Counted from the first letter of the stretch, positions 42,804-52,432 are shown. The stretch is 64,000 nucleotides of DNA from Pararhizobium capsulatum DSM 1112 (GCF_030814475.1 NZ_JAUSVF010000001.1:2982001-3046000), one strand, 5' to 3'. Numbers and translations are program-made. Notes: generated from the letters alone by a model not told the origin.

Positions 42804-43700
42804 CTATCGAATAACGAGTGAGCTGAATTCGCCATATCGCCGCTGCATCGTTTGTGCTTGTTCACCAACAAACTGAGTAAGGGCTCGTAGCCGCGGTAGT
42901 CGTCGAAGATCCTGGTGATATCCCAACCAGGTGTCCCTTCCCGGAGGAGGATTCGGCACTTCAACCCGTTTCAAGACGTCCATCGAGTCACCCAACGGCC
43001 TAGGAAGAACCGCCATCCCTGCACCACTCGCGCATAACCTTGCCTGAACGTCCCGATTGTTGCTTCGCATAGATATCTTCGCATCCGGGAACCGGTCCTT
43101 GAGCCAGGCGACGTCGGGCATGCCACCAAAAGCCTCGTCCATGATGACCATACTGAATCCTTTTCCAGTGCCAGGCGAAGGGTCGTCCGATCCTTTGGCT
43201 ACATACAGGCCATAGGGAATGTGAAGCAACTTGCGCGAGATGACTTCCGGCTCCGTGAAGGGCTTGATGCGGAAGACCAGATCCGCTTCGCGACGCGCAA
43301 GGTTCAGAAGCCTGGAATCCGTGAGAACCTCGACGATTACGTTGGTATGCACACGCCTGAAATCTGCAAGGATGGGGGCGAGAATATGAATGCCGAACCA
43401 GTCAGAGCACGAGATCCGCAAGGATCCGGACAACGTGTTCTCGGTGCCTGCAAGCTGGCGCTGTAGTGCCAGCGCCTCCTCCTCCATCCGTTCCGCGTGC
43501 CCCATCACGACGGTGCCCTCATCTGTCAGCACAAAACCGTCCGGTGTGCGCTGGAACAGCACGTGGCCGACTGCGGCCTCAAGGGTCTTTAGTCGTCTTC
43601 CCATTGTTGGCTGCGTCAGGCCCAACTTCCTCGCGGCCGCACCCAACGTTCCCTCCCTCGCGATCGCAAGAAAAAGACGGATGTCGCTCCATTCCATCAT
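42804..43700 (-). CDS. LysR family transcriptional regulator
   Basis: A 298-aa LysR protein from ATG 43700 (MMEWSDIRLFLAIAREGTLGAAARKLGLTQPTMGRRLKTLEAAVGHVLFQRTPDG). The effector domain includes LRISCSDWFGIHILAPILADFR and LARREADLVFRIKPF, the pattern of the LysR group without strong autoinduction motifs. It is divergent from the quinone oxidoreductase-like gene at 43807 across 106 bp, so regulation of that gene is likely. Confidence 0.92.
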   Translation of the reverse strand: MMEWSDIRLFLAIAREGTLGAAARKLGLTQPTMGRRLKTLEAAVGHVLFQRTPDGFVLTDEGTVVMGHAERMEEEALALQRQLAGTENTLSGSLRISCSDWFGIHILAPILADFRRVHTNVIVEVLTDSRLLNLARREADLVFRIKPFTEPEVISRKLLHIPYGLYVAKGSDDPSPGTGKGFSMVIMDEAFGGMPDVAWLKDRFPDAKISMRSNNRDVQARLCASGAGMAVLPRPLGDSMDVLKRVEVPNPPPGRDTWLGYHQDLRRLPRLRALTQFVGEQAQTMQRRYGEFSSLVIR

Positions 43701-43806
43701 GACGCAAACCCCATTCAAAAATGCATGATCAGCATACAATCTATATGATTTTCATGCGCAAAATTCCATATCAAAGTGCTGACATCAACTGAAAGGGATC
43801 AATCCT

Positions 43807-44796
43807 ATGACCACGATGAAAGCATTAGTTCTCGAAAATCACGGCACCGAATTCCGAGTCGCGCAGATCGCACGACCAACTGCGGCCGAAGGTCAGGTGC
43901 TCGTCCGCGTAAAGGCGAGCGGCGTGAATCCCCTGGACACGAAAATCCGGGCAGGAGCAGCCGCTCATGCCCGGCACCCGCTCCCCGCTATCCTTGGTAT
44001 CGACCTGGCTGGGGTCGTCGAGGAAGTCGGCGCAGGCGTGACCGGATTTCGCCGCGGTGACGAGGTCTACGGCATGACAGGCGGAGTGGGCGGCGTTCAA
44101 GGTTCGCTGGCAGAATTTGCGGCCGTCGATGCACGGTTGCTGGCTATCAAGCCATCTCACCTTTCCATGCGTGAGGCGGCCGCTCTACCCCTCATCTTCA
44201 TCACTGCGTGGGAAGGCCTTGTGGATCGCGTCGGCATCCGGTCTGGCCAGAAGGTACTCGTTCTCGGTGGCGGCGGCGGGGTCGGACACGTAGCAGTCCA
44301 GATTGCCAAATCGTTTGGCGCGGATGTCTATGCTGTCGATGGCGCGCGCAAGGCTGACTACATCAAGAGCCTCGATGCGACGCCGATCGATTACGCCACG
44401 GAGACCGTCGAGGATTATGTCGCCAAGTACACGCAGGGACGAGGTTTCGACGTCGTCTACGACACCATTGGCGGCGCTGGACTGGACACCGCGTTCAAGG
44501 CGGTCGCCCGCTTCGGGCACGTCGTGAGCTGCCTCGGCTGGGGCACGCACGCTCTCGCCCCGCTCTCATTCAAGGCCGCGACATACTCCGGAGTATTCAC
44601 GCTGATACCGCTCCTCACTGGCGAAGGCCGCGAACATCACGGGGATATCATGAGGGAAGCGACGCGCCTTGCGGAAAATGGTCAGTTGATGCCGCGTCTC
44701 GATGGTCGGTCCTTCACCCTCGAGAATGTGATGGCGGCTCACGAGTTGATTGAAGGTGGCAAGGTTGACGGAAAGCTCGTCGTCGACATCGCGTAA
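43807..44796 (+). CDS. Quinone oxidoreductase-like medium-chain reductase
   Basis: A 329-aa zinc-independent MDR enzyme using NAD(P)H. The GroES-like N-terminus reads VLVRVKASGVNPLDTKIRAGAAAHARHPLPAILGIDLAGVVEEVGAGV, with the cofactor motif LVLGGGGGVGHVAVQIAKSFGA and the later FDVVYDTIGGAGLDTAF. No structural zinc cysteines are seen. Its closest relative in the window is the reductase at 56581-57585, which matches it closely along most of its length. LysR 42804 is divergent. A strong hairpin follows at 44803. The substrates are probably quinones or enones. Confidence 0.93.
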   Translation: MTTMKALVLENHGTEFRVAQIARPTAAEGQVLVRVKASGVNPLDTKIRAGAAAHARHPLPAILGIDLAGVVEEVGAGVTGFRRGDEVYGMTGGVGGVQGSLAEFAAVDARLLAIKPSHLSMREAAALPLIFITAWEGLVDRVGIRSGQKVLVLGGGGGVGHVAVQIAKSFGADVYAVDGARKADYIKSLDATPIDYATETVEDYVAKYTQGRGFDVVYDTIGGAGLDTAFKAVARFGHVVSCLGWGTHALAPLSFKAATYSGVFTLIPLLTGEGREHHGDIMREATRLAENGQLMPRLDGRSFTLENVMAAHELIEGGKVDGKLVVDIA

Positions 44797-44802
44797 AAGC
44801 CA

Positions 44803-44828
44803 GGGTCCCGCGTTCATGCGCGGGACCC
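44803..44828 (+). terminator. Terminator-like hairpin after the reductase gene
   Basis: GGGTCCCGCG (44803-44812) pairs perfectly with CGCGGGACCC (44819-44828) around TTCATG, six bases after the stop codon. There is no T-run, so it may act as mRNA 3' protection or as a Rho-assisted end. Confidence 0.5.
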
Positions 44829-44983
44829 GCTTCACTGAAGCCCGTCCTTTCCGCATGGCCAGACGCAAGGATTGCGGCGAGAAGAAACGACACACCATTT
44901 GTCCCCCTTGATCAGTTGGTCTGAAAATTTCGATCGACTAGCTCGCATCAGATCACGCACTCCTCGGTGAAAAGGAAGATACG

Positions 44984-46147
44984 ATGAAGGACCTTACCCA
45001 CTGTGTCGTTACACCAAGCGTAAAAACCGAGGGATTCGTACCGCTGGGGATCGGAGTGCACCGTGCGTCGACGATCGCCTTCCAGACGGCGGAGGACTAC
45101 GCTGACCGAGGAAAACGGGGACCTGACGGCTACAGCTACGGTCTCTACGGGACGCCGACAACCAGAACACTCGAGGCAAAACTGACAGCTCTCGAGAAGG
45201 GCGCTAGAACTTTCCTTGTACCCTCTGGACAGGCGGCCAACACGATTGCGATGCTTCCATTTCTCAAGGCTGGCGACAAGGTCCTCATTGCAGATTCCGT
45301 GTACCCTCCGGTGCGCGATTTCGCCAACATGGAACTGGTCCGCTTCGGCATTGAGGTTGTCTACTACGATCCTGTCGACCCATCTGATCTCGAGGCCAAA
45401 ATCAACGCCAGAACCAAGATCGTCTGGTGCGAATCTCCAGGTTCTACGACAATGGAAATCCAGGACCTTCCCACTATCACGGACATAGCTCATCGGCATG
45501 GAGCACTGGTTGGCTGCGACAACACCTGGGCGACACCGCTGAACTACAAGCCTCTGACGCTTGGAGCAGACATCGTCACAGAGGGCCTAACCAAATACAT
45601 CTCGGGTCATTCCGACGTACTGCTGGGATCGTTGACGGTCCGTGATGAGAAGCTAACGGCTCCAATACGATCAGTGCTCGGGCGGATGGGTATCTCAGTG
45701 TCTCCGGACGACGCCTCGCTGGTACTGAGAGGATTCGAAACACTGGGCGTCCGCATGAATCATGCAAGTCAAGGCGCGCTTCAGTTGATCGAGAGAATGC
45801 AGGCAGCGGATATCGTGGAACGCGTAATCCATCCAGCGCTGCCGACCGATCCCGGATACTCCGTTTGGAAGAGGGACTTTCATGGGGCATCAGGTGTCTT
45901 TGGCGTCGTTTTCAAACAAGGCCTGTCCGATCGGGTCTCACCTGCTCTCAATGTGCTCAAGACATTTGCGATAGGAGCATCGTGGGGCGGGACACGCAGT
46001 CTCGTCGCACCAATGCCCGTCAAGGCGTACCGGACGGTGCGGAGATGGGATGCAGACGATCTCGTCTTGCGCATAAGCGTCGGCCTTGAAGATCATCAGG
46101 ACCTTGTCGATGATATCGAAGCGCTTCTGGCAGAGATTTCCAGATAG
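44984..46147 (+). CDS. Cystathionine beta-lyase-like PLP enzyme
   Basis: A 387-aa Cys/Met metabolism PLP enzyme: YSYGLYGTPTTRTLEAKLTALEKGARTFLVPSGQAANTIAMLPFLKAGDKVLIADSVYPPVR, the PLP-aspartate region VGCDNTWATPLNYKPL and the PLP lysine in EGLTKYISGHSDVLLGSL. The C-terminal ALNVLKTFAIGASWGGTRSLVAP and RISVGLEDHQDLVDDIEALLAEI are usual for metC-type lyases. It would cleave cystathionine or related C-S compounds. The codon use contains more AGG/AGA and ATA than the core genes. The divergent LysR gene downstream is convergent, so its regulator is unclear. Confidence 0.92.
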   Translation: MKDLTHCVVTPSVKTEGFVPLGIGVHRASTIAFQTAEDYADRGKRGPDGYSYGLYGTPTTRTLEAKLTALEKGARTFLVPSGQAANTIAMLPFLKAGDKVLIADSVYPPVRDFANMELVRFGIEVVYYDPVDPSDLEAKINARTKIVWCESPGSTTMEIQDLPTITDIAHRHGALVGCDNTWATPLNYKPLTLGADIVTEGLTKYISGHSDVLLGSLTVRDEKLTAPIRSVLGRMGISVSPDDASLVLRGFETLGVRMNHASQGALQLIERMQAADIVERVIHPALPTDPGYSVWKRDFHGASGVFGVVFKQGLSDRVSPALNVLKTFAIGASWGGTRSLVAPMPVKAYRTVRRWDADDLVLRISVGLEDHQDLVDDIEALLAEISR

Positions 46148-46301
46148 CTCAGTTCCCCACCTGGCAACGTGACCCCCCTGCTCGCCCGGGCCGTCCGCAT
46201 GCCCGCGATCTATTCCGGCGGGTCCGGATAGGGTTCGTCTTGGCAGACGGTCGATGGTGGAGATCCTGCATTCGAGAGTCCGATCATCGGGAAGAAGCGG
46301 G

Positions 46302-47240
46302 TCATCGTCGTTGGTTGCGATCGCGCAGGAACGAAACTAAGGCCCGCATGGAGGCACTGAGATGTCGGTGTCTTGGGTAATAGAGATGGAGGCCTGGATA
46401 AGGTGGCGTCCATTCTCCCAGCAGTTCGACCAAGGCGCCAGCTTCAAGAGCGGCGGAGGCCATCCACTTCGTCAAGTAAGCCAGGCCGTAACCGTGGACT
46501 GCCGCCGCCAGAATGAGCCTTGAATTGTCTAGGACTAGGCCGCCGTTCGTCTCGACGACGAGTGCCTCTCCCCGCCTTTCGAACTCCCAGCGGTACAGGC
46601 TGCCTCCCGGCATACGAAGCTGGATGCAACGATGGCCCCTCAACTCGGCCGGCGATCGCAATGGAGGACGGCCTGCAACATACGACGGTGCGGCGACGAC
46701 GATATGCTGCTGCATCGGCCCGACCGGGATTGCCACCATGTCCTCCGAGATAATCTCGCTGGAACGGATGCCGCAATCGAACCCGTTTTCGGCGATGTCC
46801 ACGAGTCGGCGCTCGCTGACGATTTCGACGCGCACGTCGGGAAACGCGGCCATGAATTCGAGCACCAATGGTGCCAGCACCTGCTCTGCAGCCGTTGCAT
46901 CCGCGTTGATCCGCAACGTCCCGGAAGGCTTGGAAGTGAATTCACCCAGCTCGTCCGCGGCGTCGGCGATCTCAACGAGTGCCGGGCGAAGTCTGGCGAA
47001 GAAATGCTTGCCTGCGTCGGTGAGCGATACGTTGCGGGTGGAGCGATGGAAGAGCTGCACATTGAGGCGGCTCTCCAAGCTCGCGACACTGTGGCTGAGA
47101 GCCGAAGGACTGAGGCCGCTGCGTCGAGCGGCCGCCCGGAATCCACCGTACTCGGCAACCGCTGCGAAAGCCGCCAACTCCGCTGGCGACAGCGCGCCCA
47201 CCGTTCGAATTCTCTCAGCATGCCGTTCTGTGTTGTCCAT
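46302..47240 (-). CDS. LysR family transcriptional regulator
   Basis: A 312-aa LysR protein with the N-terminal HTH LAAFAAVAEYGGFRAAARRSGLSPSALSHSVASLESRLNVQLFHRSTRNVSLTDAGKHF and an effector domain of the CrgA/DmlR type (LVEIADAADELGEFTSKPSGTLRINADATAAEQVLAPLV, VAIPVGPMQQHIVVAAPSYVAGRPPLRSPAEL). It is divergent from the SDR at 47300 across 59 bp and most likely regulates it. Confidence 0.93.
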   Translation of the reverse strand: MDNTERHAERIRTVGALSPAELAAFAAVAEYGGFRAAARRSGLSPSALSHSVASLESRLNVQLFHRSTRNVSLTDAGKHFFARLRPALVEIADAADELGEFTSKPSGTLRINADATAAEQVLAPLVLEFMAAFPDVRVEIVSERRLVDIAENGFDCGIRSSEIISEDMVAIPVGPMQQHIVVAAPSYVAGRPPLRSPAELRGHRCIQLRMPGGSLYRWEFERRGEALVVETNGGLVLDNSRLILAAAVHGYGLAYLTKWMASAALEAGALVELLGEWTPPYPGLHLYYPRHRHLSASMRALVSFLRDRNQRR

Positions 47241-47299
47241 CTAATCAGCACAATGAAGAACTGCTACTTCAAACGCAACCCATTAGGAAAGGAACTACG

Positions 47300-48223
47300 A
47301 TGTCCCAGCAAATCCCATTCGGCTTTACCTCGACCGCATCGGAGGTTCTCGCCGGTGTCGACCTGACCGGCAAGACCATGATCGTAACCGGCGGGGCCAG
47401 CGGCATCGGCATCGAAACGGTAAAGAGCCTGGCCGCCGCCGGTGCGTCCGTAACCATTGCTGCGAGGCGCGTTGACGCCTCGGAAGAAGTCGCAAAGGGC
47501 TTGAGGGCGGAGACCGGAAATTCGAAGATTGAAGTCCGCCCACTCGATGTCGCTGACTTGAATTCTGTACAGAAGTTCGCCGACGACTGGGACAAACCGA
47601 TCCACGCCCTTGTCAACAATGCTGGCATCATGATGGTGCCGGAGCTGGAACGAACCGCAGAAGGCTGCGAGCTGCAGTTCGGAACGAACTTCCTCGGCCA
47701 CTTCGCGTTGACGATGGGGCTGCGTCGCCAGCTTGCCGCCGCCAATGGAGCACGCGTGGTATCCGTCAGTTCGACAGGCAGCCTCTTCGGCCCGGTCATT
47801 TGGGACGATCCCCATTTTCATTTCACCCAGTACAACCCGCTTCTGGGTTATGCCCAGTCGAAGACTGCCTGCATACTGCTGTCGGTTGGCATCAAGGAGC
47901 GCTGGGCATCTGACGGCATCGTCTCGAATGCCCTCAATCCCGGGGCCATCGCGACAAACCTCCAGCGACACACGGGCGGACTCAAGACGCCCGAGCATCT
48001 TCGCAAGAACCCTCAGCAAGGCGCCGCGACATCCGTCCTGCTAGCCGCCTCGCCGCTTGTCGAGGGCGTCAACGGTCGATATTTCGACAACTGCCAGGAA
48101 GCGCCGCTGATCGCGCGCCGACCGGAGGGAAGGCTCGAAGGTGTTGCGCCTTACGCGCTCGACAGCGCCAATGCGGACCGGCTTTGGGAGATGGCATTGC
48201 GGATCATGGGAGAGCCAAAATGA
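47300..48223 (+). CDS. Short-chain dehydrogenase/reductase
   Basis: A 307-aa SDR: cofactor motif IVTGGASGIGIETVKSLAAAGASVTIAARR, NNAGIM near residue 102, NFLGHFALTM, the Ser of VVSVSSTGS, and the active-site pair in YAQSKTACIL (Tyr-x-x-x-Lys). It resembles the retinol-dehydrogenase-like SDRs that often reduce aldehydes or ketones. It is coupled to the next gene by ATGA overlap and divergent from LysR 46302. A related SDR lies at 60803-61771. Confidence 0.93.
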   Translation: MSQQIPFGFTSTASEVLAGVDLTGKTMIVTGGASGIGIETVKSLAAAGASVTIAARRVDASEEVAKGLRAETGNSKIEVRPLDVADLNSVQKFADDWDKPIHALVNNAGIMMVPELERTAEGCELQFGTNFLGHFALTMGLRRQLAAANGARVVSVSSTGSLFGPVIWDDPHFHFTQYNPLLGYAQSKTACILLSVGIKERWASDGIVSNALNPGAIATNLQRHTGGLKTPEHLRKNPQQGAATSVLLAASPLVEGVNGRYFDNCQEAPLIARRPEGRLEGVAPYALDSANADRLWEMALRIMGEPK

Positions 48224-49050
48224 GCGACCCCCTTCGCGTAGGATTCATCGGCCTCGGCGACCAGGGTGCGCCGATGGCTGCTGCGATCGCTGCCAAGTTC
48301 GATTTACACGTCTGGGCGAGACGTGCAGTCTCGTTCGAGGCTCTTGGCAACGCTCGGCACGTAAGAGAGAAAGACCCTGTCGAACTTGCTGCAAACGTCG
48401 ACCTGCTATGCCTCTGCCTGCGTGGCGATAGCGATTTGCATGACCTCTTAACTGACCGTTCGTTGCTCCAGGCGTTGGGCAAAGGGGCGACCATCGTGAA
48501 CCATGCAACCGGCGATCCCGCTGAAACCGAGACCTTTGAACGTATCACTGAGGAGCTCGGCGTGCACTTTCTCGATGCGCCCGTCAGTGGTGGGCGACCT
48601 GGTGCGGAAGCGCGGTCGCTAACCTGCTTTGTCGGAGGGCGCGCTGAGGCACTTGACGCAAGCCGACCTGTTATCGAGTGCCATAGCACTCATATCTTCT
48701 CAATGGGTCCGGTCGGTTCAGGCCAAATGGCGAAGCTCTGTAACAACGCTCTTACAGTTTCGAACCTGCGTAACATCGTCGAGGTGTTCGCGATGGCGGA
48801 GAAGCTGGGCGTCTCCTTGGAGGGCCTCCGCGACGCGTTCGAGCACAGCAGCGGCGGAAGCTTCATCCTGCAGGCTCTGGGTACCAAGGTGACGGCGGGC
48901 AACGCAGCACATATAGCCGAGTTGAACCGGACGGACGTCGACGAATTCGCAGCAGCGATGCGCCGGAAAGGCGTGGATCCGACGGCGGTCCTGGAATGGG
49001 CGATCAAAGGCCCCGACGGATTGGAGGCGCTGGTCCAGCGTCTGCAGTAA
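48220..49050 (+). CDS. NAD(P)-dependent oxidoreductase, 3-hydroxyisobutyrate dehydrogenase-like
   Basis: A 276-aa protein of the 6-phosphogluconate/3-hydroxyisobutyrate dehydrogenase family: RVGFIGLGDQGAPMAAAIA, the DAPVSGGRPGAEARSLTCFVGG motif, the catalytic lysine in SGQMAKLCNNALTVSNL, and a short C-terminal domain. Such enzymes oxidise beta-hydroxy acids or reduce semialdehydes, including tartronate semialdehyde. It overlaps the SDR stop by four bases. Substrate unknown. A perfect 13-bp stem hairpin lies 117 bp downstream. Confidence 0.92.
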   Translation: MSDPLRVGFIGLGDQGAPMAAAIAAKFDLHVWARRAVSFEALGNARHVREKDPVELAANVDLLCLCLRGDSDLHDLLTDRSLLQALGKGATIVNHATGDPAETETFERITEELGVHFLDAPVSGGRPGAEARSLTCFVGGRAEALDASRPVIECHSTHIFSMGPVGSGQMAKLCNNALTVSNLRNIVEVFAMAEKLGVSLEGLRDAFEHSSGGSFILQALGTKVTAGNAAHIAELNRTDVDEFAAAMRRKGVDPTAVLEWAIKGPDGLEALVQRLQ

Positions 49051-49166
49051 GAGATCGTGGCCGGAGAGCGGGACATCCGTCCGTTTCGCCTGAGAGCCCA
49101 TCGCGTTCCGATGTCATGATTCGCCGGACCGGCCGCGCAACTCACATCGACGCAGATCATCATCGT

Positions 49167-49195
49167 GCCCGGAGGCCGCAAGGCGGCCTCCGGGC
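49167..49195 (+). terminator. Strong hairpin downstream of the SDR operon
   Basis: GCCCGGAGGCCGC (49167-49179) pairs perfectly with GCGGCCTCCGGGC (49183-49195) around AAG. There is no T-run; it may be a terminator of convergent transcription or a REP-like sequence. Confidence 0.5.
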
Positions 49196-49264
49196 GTGCC
49201 TGAGCTTGGACGGTGTCCCTAATCCAACTGCATTTCCTGGCGACCCTAGATGTTCCGCCAGCGA

Positions 49265-49612
49265 TCATGAAGTCTTTGACTTGACAGCATCCATCACCCG
49301 CGTGGAATAAACGAGCCCTGCGCCAGCGTTGACACCAATCGCCGTCCCGAGCGCTTCGGCGATCTCTTCACGCGTGGCGCCCGCCTTGAGCGCGGCCTCG
49401 GTGTGCACAACGATGCAGCCATCGCAGCGCAACGAGACCGCAGCCGCCAGAGCGATCAGTTCGTTGACCTTGGTACCCAGCAGATTGGTTTTGCGCGCCG
49501 CGCCGCCGATCGCCTGATAACCCCTGATCACATCCGGACTCAGTGCGGCTAGTTCGGCTACTCCTGCAAGCACCTGCTGGTGATAAGAATTCCAATCGAT
49601 CATAGACATCAC
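49265..49612 (-). CDS. Carboxymuconolactone decarboxylase/AhpD-like protein
   Basis: A 115-aa protein of the CMD family: LSPDVIRGYQAIGGAARKTNLLGTKVNELIALAAAVSLRCDGCIVVHTEAALKAGATREEIAEALGTAI. The CxxC-x3-H motif (CDGCIVVH) is that of AhpD-like peroxidase or redox proteins rather than true decarboxylases. Three methionines open the frame (49612, 49609, 49603). It sits between the SDR operon hairpin and the MDR operon, 169 bp from the latter. Probably a thiol-dependent antioxidant protein. Confidence 0.9.
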   Translation of the reverse strand: MMSMIDWNSYHQQVLAGVAELAALSPDVIRGYQAIGGAARKTNLLGTKVNELIALAAAVSLRCDGCIVVHTEAALKAGATREEIAEALGTAIGVNAGAGLVYSTRVMDAVKSKTS

Positions 49613-49781
49613 ATATCCTCACGATTTTAGGACCTTAGACTCGGTAGTAAAATGCAGCGGGTGAAGGGAGGCCCCGCGTACTCAAGCAACCGAAGGGCAT
49701 TACCCCAGCTCCCTCTCGGTCGATCGTCAGAAGCCTCTGGTATCGACTTGGTGCAGAGCCGACCTTCTCCGAACGAGGGAA

Positions 49782-50804
49782 TCAAATTTTCAACACCACT
49801 CGCCCCAAGGTTTCTCCGGCCTCCAGTGCCCTCTGGGCTTCGCCCACCCCCTCGAATGAGACAACCCGGTCGATATGGGCACGAAGCGTGCCCTGGTCGG
49901 CCCTTTCGGATATCTCGTTGAGAACGCGGACTTGTCTCAGTCTACGCTGATGGTCGCGGGCGACCTGCGGCAGGCCGATATTGACGAACGAGATGTCCAG
50001 GTTTCGCCATTCCGCGAACCCGTTTCCGCCGCTCGGCCAATTGGAGACCACGGTGTTCACCAGGCGGCCATATGGCGCGACGTGGCCGAAGCTTCGCGCG
50101 AAGTTGTCATGTCCGACAAAGTCGAACACGACATCGGCGCCGTCCTTGCCACTCCAGGACTTCAGTGCCGAGCCGACGTCTTCCGTCCGATAAAGGATTG
50201 CCAGGTCGGCACCCAGCTTCAGCGCGAGGGCGGCTTTTGCCTCACTTGAAACAGTAGTAGCCGTCCGCGCCCCGATGGCCGAAAGGTACTGTATGGCGAT
50301 GTGGCCAAGGCCGCCCGCTCCACCGTGCACCAGCACGTGATCGCCCGGATTGACCCTCCCCTTGTCGAAGACGGCTTCCCACGCGGTCAGGCCGACCACA
50401 GGGAGCGCGGCAGCCTGGACGAAATCGAGGTTCTTCGGCTTTCGCGAAACGTACCCACCATGGATCACCTTGTACTCCGCGTAGCTGCCCGGGTTGCCGG
50501 GATAGCCGCCGTCGATGTACCAGACTTCGTCCCCGATCGCGACATTCTCGACAGCGTCGCCGATATCCTCAACAACGCCAACGCCGTCGATGCCTAGGAT
50601 TGTCGGCGATCCCGCGTCTGCATCGGGATCCGGCCTCTGTCCACTCTTTCGATTCTGCCAATCGGCCGGATTAATCCCGGCTGCGGCCACCTTGATGAGA
50701 ACTTCCTGTGGTCTCTCGATTCTCGGCTTGGGTATGTCCCGCACCTGCAGGACTTCAGGTCCGCCTGGGGTATCCAGGACCAACGCACGCATCTTCTCAG
50801 ACAT
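49782..50804 (-). CDS. NADPH:quinone reductase-like medium-chain reductase
   Basis: A 340-aa MDR enzyme: MRALVLDTPGGPEVLQVRDIPKPR, ILGIDGVGVVEDIGDAVENVAIGDEVWYIDGGYPG, ALPVVGLTAWEAVFDKGRVNPGDHVLVHGGAGGLGHIAIQYL with the cofactor motif GGAGGLG. Zinc ligands are absent. It is the third gene of the operon that starts with the SnoaL protein at 52331; its start overlaps the Gfo/Idh stop by eight bases. Role is probably NADPH-dependent reduction of quinones or enones. Confidence 0.92.
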   Translation of the reverse strand: MSEKMRALVLDTPGGPEVLQVRDIPKPRIERPQEVLIKVAAAGINPADWQNRKSGQRPDPDADAGSPTILGIDGVGVVEDIGDAVENVAIGDEVWYIDGGYPGNPGSYAEYKVIHGGYVSRKPKNLDFVQAAALPVVGLTAWEAVFDKGRVNPGDHVLVHGGAGGLGHIAIQYLSAIGARTATTVSSEAKAALALKLGADLAILYRTEDVGSALKSWSGKDGADVVFDFVGHDNFARSFGHVAPYGRLVNTVVSNWPSGGNGFAEWRNLDISFVNIGLPQVARDHQRRLRQVRVLNEISERADQGTLRAHIDRVVSFEGVGEAQRALEAGETLGRVVLKI

Positions 50805-51882
50805 CGCGCCACCTCCCTCCGCTCTGTTCGACCGCGTTTATCAGACGATGCAGCTTCACCGCGCTGTCGAACGTCGGTGCTTCGCGCGCGCCGGACAGTT
50901 TGTCGGAGGCAAAGAGTTCGTAGAGCTTCTTGACGTTGCCGATCAGGACATTCTCATCCGGCCCGAAGTCGCCTGGGACGGGTATTGGATGAAGGTTCTC
51001 GCCCGCTTGCGCACCAGAAAGGATGAACCCGCCAACGCCCACGTAGCCGACGGGGCTGGTCAGGAGCAAGTCTCCCTTGCTTCCGTTGATCTCCATATGG
51101 AAATTCGTCGCGCGCGACAGGCCGCCGCGGAAATGGCTTGTCACAAGGGCGCCCGATCCAAGCCTGCCGTTAAAGGCGACCTGGTCTGCGACAGTAAGCG
51201 GAACAACCTCGCGGCTCTCCACCATTCTGATCGTGGGCCGCCGGGTTGCGAGCGTCCCTGAAACGCTGAGGAACTCAGAGCCCAGCGCGAACCCGAGGGC
51301 GTCCATTGTGTGCCCGAACGGCACGTGCAGCATGCTCGCCCCATTGGATGGGTTCAGGGTGTACCGGAAGGCGTCCTCGAGTTCTTCCCCCCATGTGATT
51401 CCGGAACCGATAACCGAGGCCGACAGGACCTCGCCAACATACCCCTCGCCGATGAGCTTCCGGATGTGCCTGATGGCCGGATTGGCTCTGGTCTGGAGAC
51501 CGATCATCGTTGAGACACCCTTGGCGCCGGCAAGCTCGCTCATGGCTTCCGCATCCCGGAGGTTCATGCCGAGAGGCCATTCGGAGAACACCGATTTTCC
51601 GGCCTCCAGGGCGGCGGTCACGAGCTGGAGGTGCTCCGGGACCCTAACTGTAACGACGACGAGGTCCACGTCGGGATGGTTCACGAGCTCCTCGGTTGAT
51701 GAGACAGCGTGGTCGAACCCGAACTTCTGGGCCGCTGTCTGTGCGGCTTCAATCCGGCTGTGGCTTAGCACCGAAAGCCGGAACTGCGGCAGTTCCTGAA
51801 GAGCGGGGACATGGGCGGTAGATGCCCAGCCACGGTCGGGGTGTACCCCGATGATGCCAACTCTGATTGGTGCTTGGGTCAT
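50797..51882 (-). CDS. Gfo/Idh/MocA family oxidoreductase
   Basis: A 361-aa NAD(P)-dependent dehydrogenase: IRVGIIGVHPDRGWASTAHVPALQELPQFRLSVLSHSRIEAAQTAAQKFGF, DVDLVVVTVRVPEHLQLVTAALEAGKSVFSEWPLGMNL. The EKP motif lysine of the family is replaced here by EWP, a variant of the Galactose-80/Gal80p-like group, which questions classical catalysis. Its ATG at 51882 overlaps the SnoaL stop (ATGA), and its end overlaps the MDR gene. Substrate unknown. Confidence 0.9.
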   Translation of the reverse strand: MTQAPIRVGIIGVHPDRGWASTAHVPALQELPQFRLSVLSHSRIEAAQTAAQKFGFDHAVSSTEELVNHPDVDLVVVTVRVPEHLQLVTAALEAGKSVFSEWPLGMNLRDAEAMSELAGAKGVSTMIGLQTRANPAIRHIRKLIGEGYVGEVLSASVIGSGITWGEELEDAFRYTLNPSNGASMLHVPFGHTMDALGFALGSEFLSVSGTLATRRPTIRMVESREVVPLTVADQVAFNGRLGSGALVTSHFRGGLSRATNFHMEINGSKGDLLLTSPVGYVGVGGFILSGAQAGENLHPIPVPGDFGPDENVLIGNVKKLYELFASDKLSGAREAPTFDSAVKLHRLINAVEQSGGRWRDV

Positions 51883-52331
51883 TGAACGCGCTCCTTGGGC
51901 TTGATTTCGAGAATGGTGCGATGGAGGGCGAGCTTCGCAATGCGCCACTGTCCATCCGCCAGCTCCCACGTTTCGTGGTAGTGTCCGTAGCCGTGCATGC
52001 TGTCCGGACGCGTTTCGTCGTCCGCCGGGAAGACTAGGTAATCCTCCATGGACCAGATCGCCGTGACCTGGTGGGCGGACATTCGTTCCAGCTCGGCGTT
52101 GTGGACCTGGTGGATCGTACGGGCGCCCTCAAGGTAGCGGGCGGTCACCGCGACGAAATCGGCGACAGAATTGAACGCGCCGACTATGTTTCCTTCAGGA
52201 TCCATGAAACGCACTTCTGGTTCGGCCGAGAACAGCTTCCCGAACTCATCCCAGCGCTTGGTATCGATGTATCGGCAGTACCGGGCCTTCTGGAACCCGA
52301 TCGCTTCGAATGCTTCTATGTCGCTCTGCAT
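51879..52331 (-). CDS. SnoaL-like domain protein
   Basis: A 150-aa NTF2-like protein: FEAIGFQKARYCRYIDTKRWDEFGKLFSAEPEVRFMDPEGNIVGAFNSVADFVAVTARYLEGARTIHQVHNAELE with the pattern of SnoaL_4 proteins, ending in LADGQWRIAKLALHRTILEI. Such proteins are small-molecule isomerases, cyclases or dehydratases in many catabolic clusters. It is the first gene of the three-gene operon, divergent from an AraC gene across 101 bp. Confidence 0.88.
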   Translation of the reverse strand: MQSDIEAFEAIGFQKARYCRYIDTKRWDEFGKLFSAEPEVRFMDPEGNIVGAFNSVADFVAVTARYLEGARTIHQVHNAELERMSAHQVTAIWSMEDYLVFPADDETRPDSMHGYGHYHETWELADGQWRIAKLALHRTILEIKPKERVQ

Positions 52332-52432
52332 TTGAAATCTCCGTTAGGGTGCCTACATAAGTCGCCCGCTCCGGACGTTTGAGTTCTGCTTGTCTCGAAT
52401 TGTTGTCGGATCGTCCAACTCCGCGAGGCGAC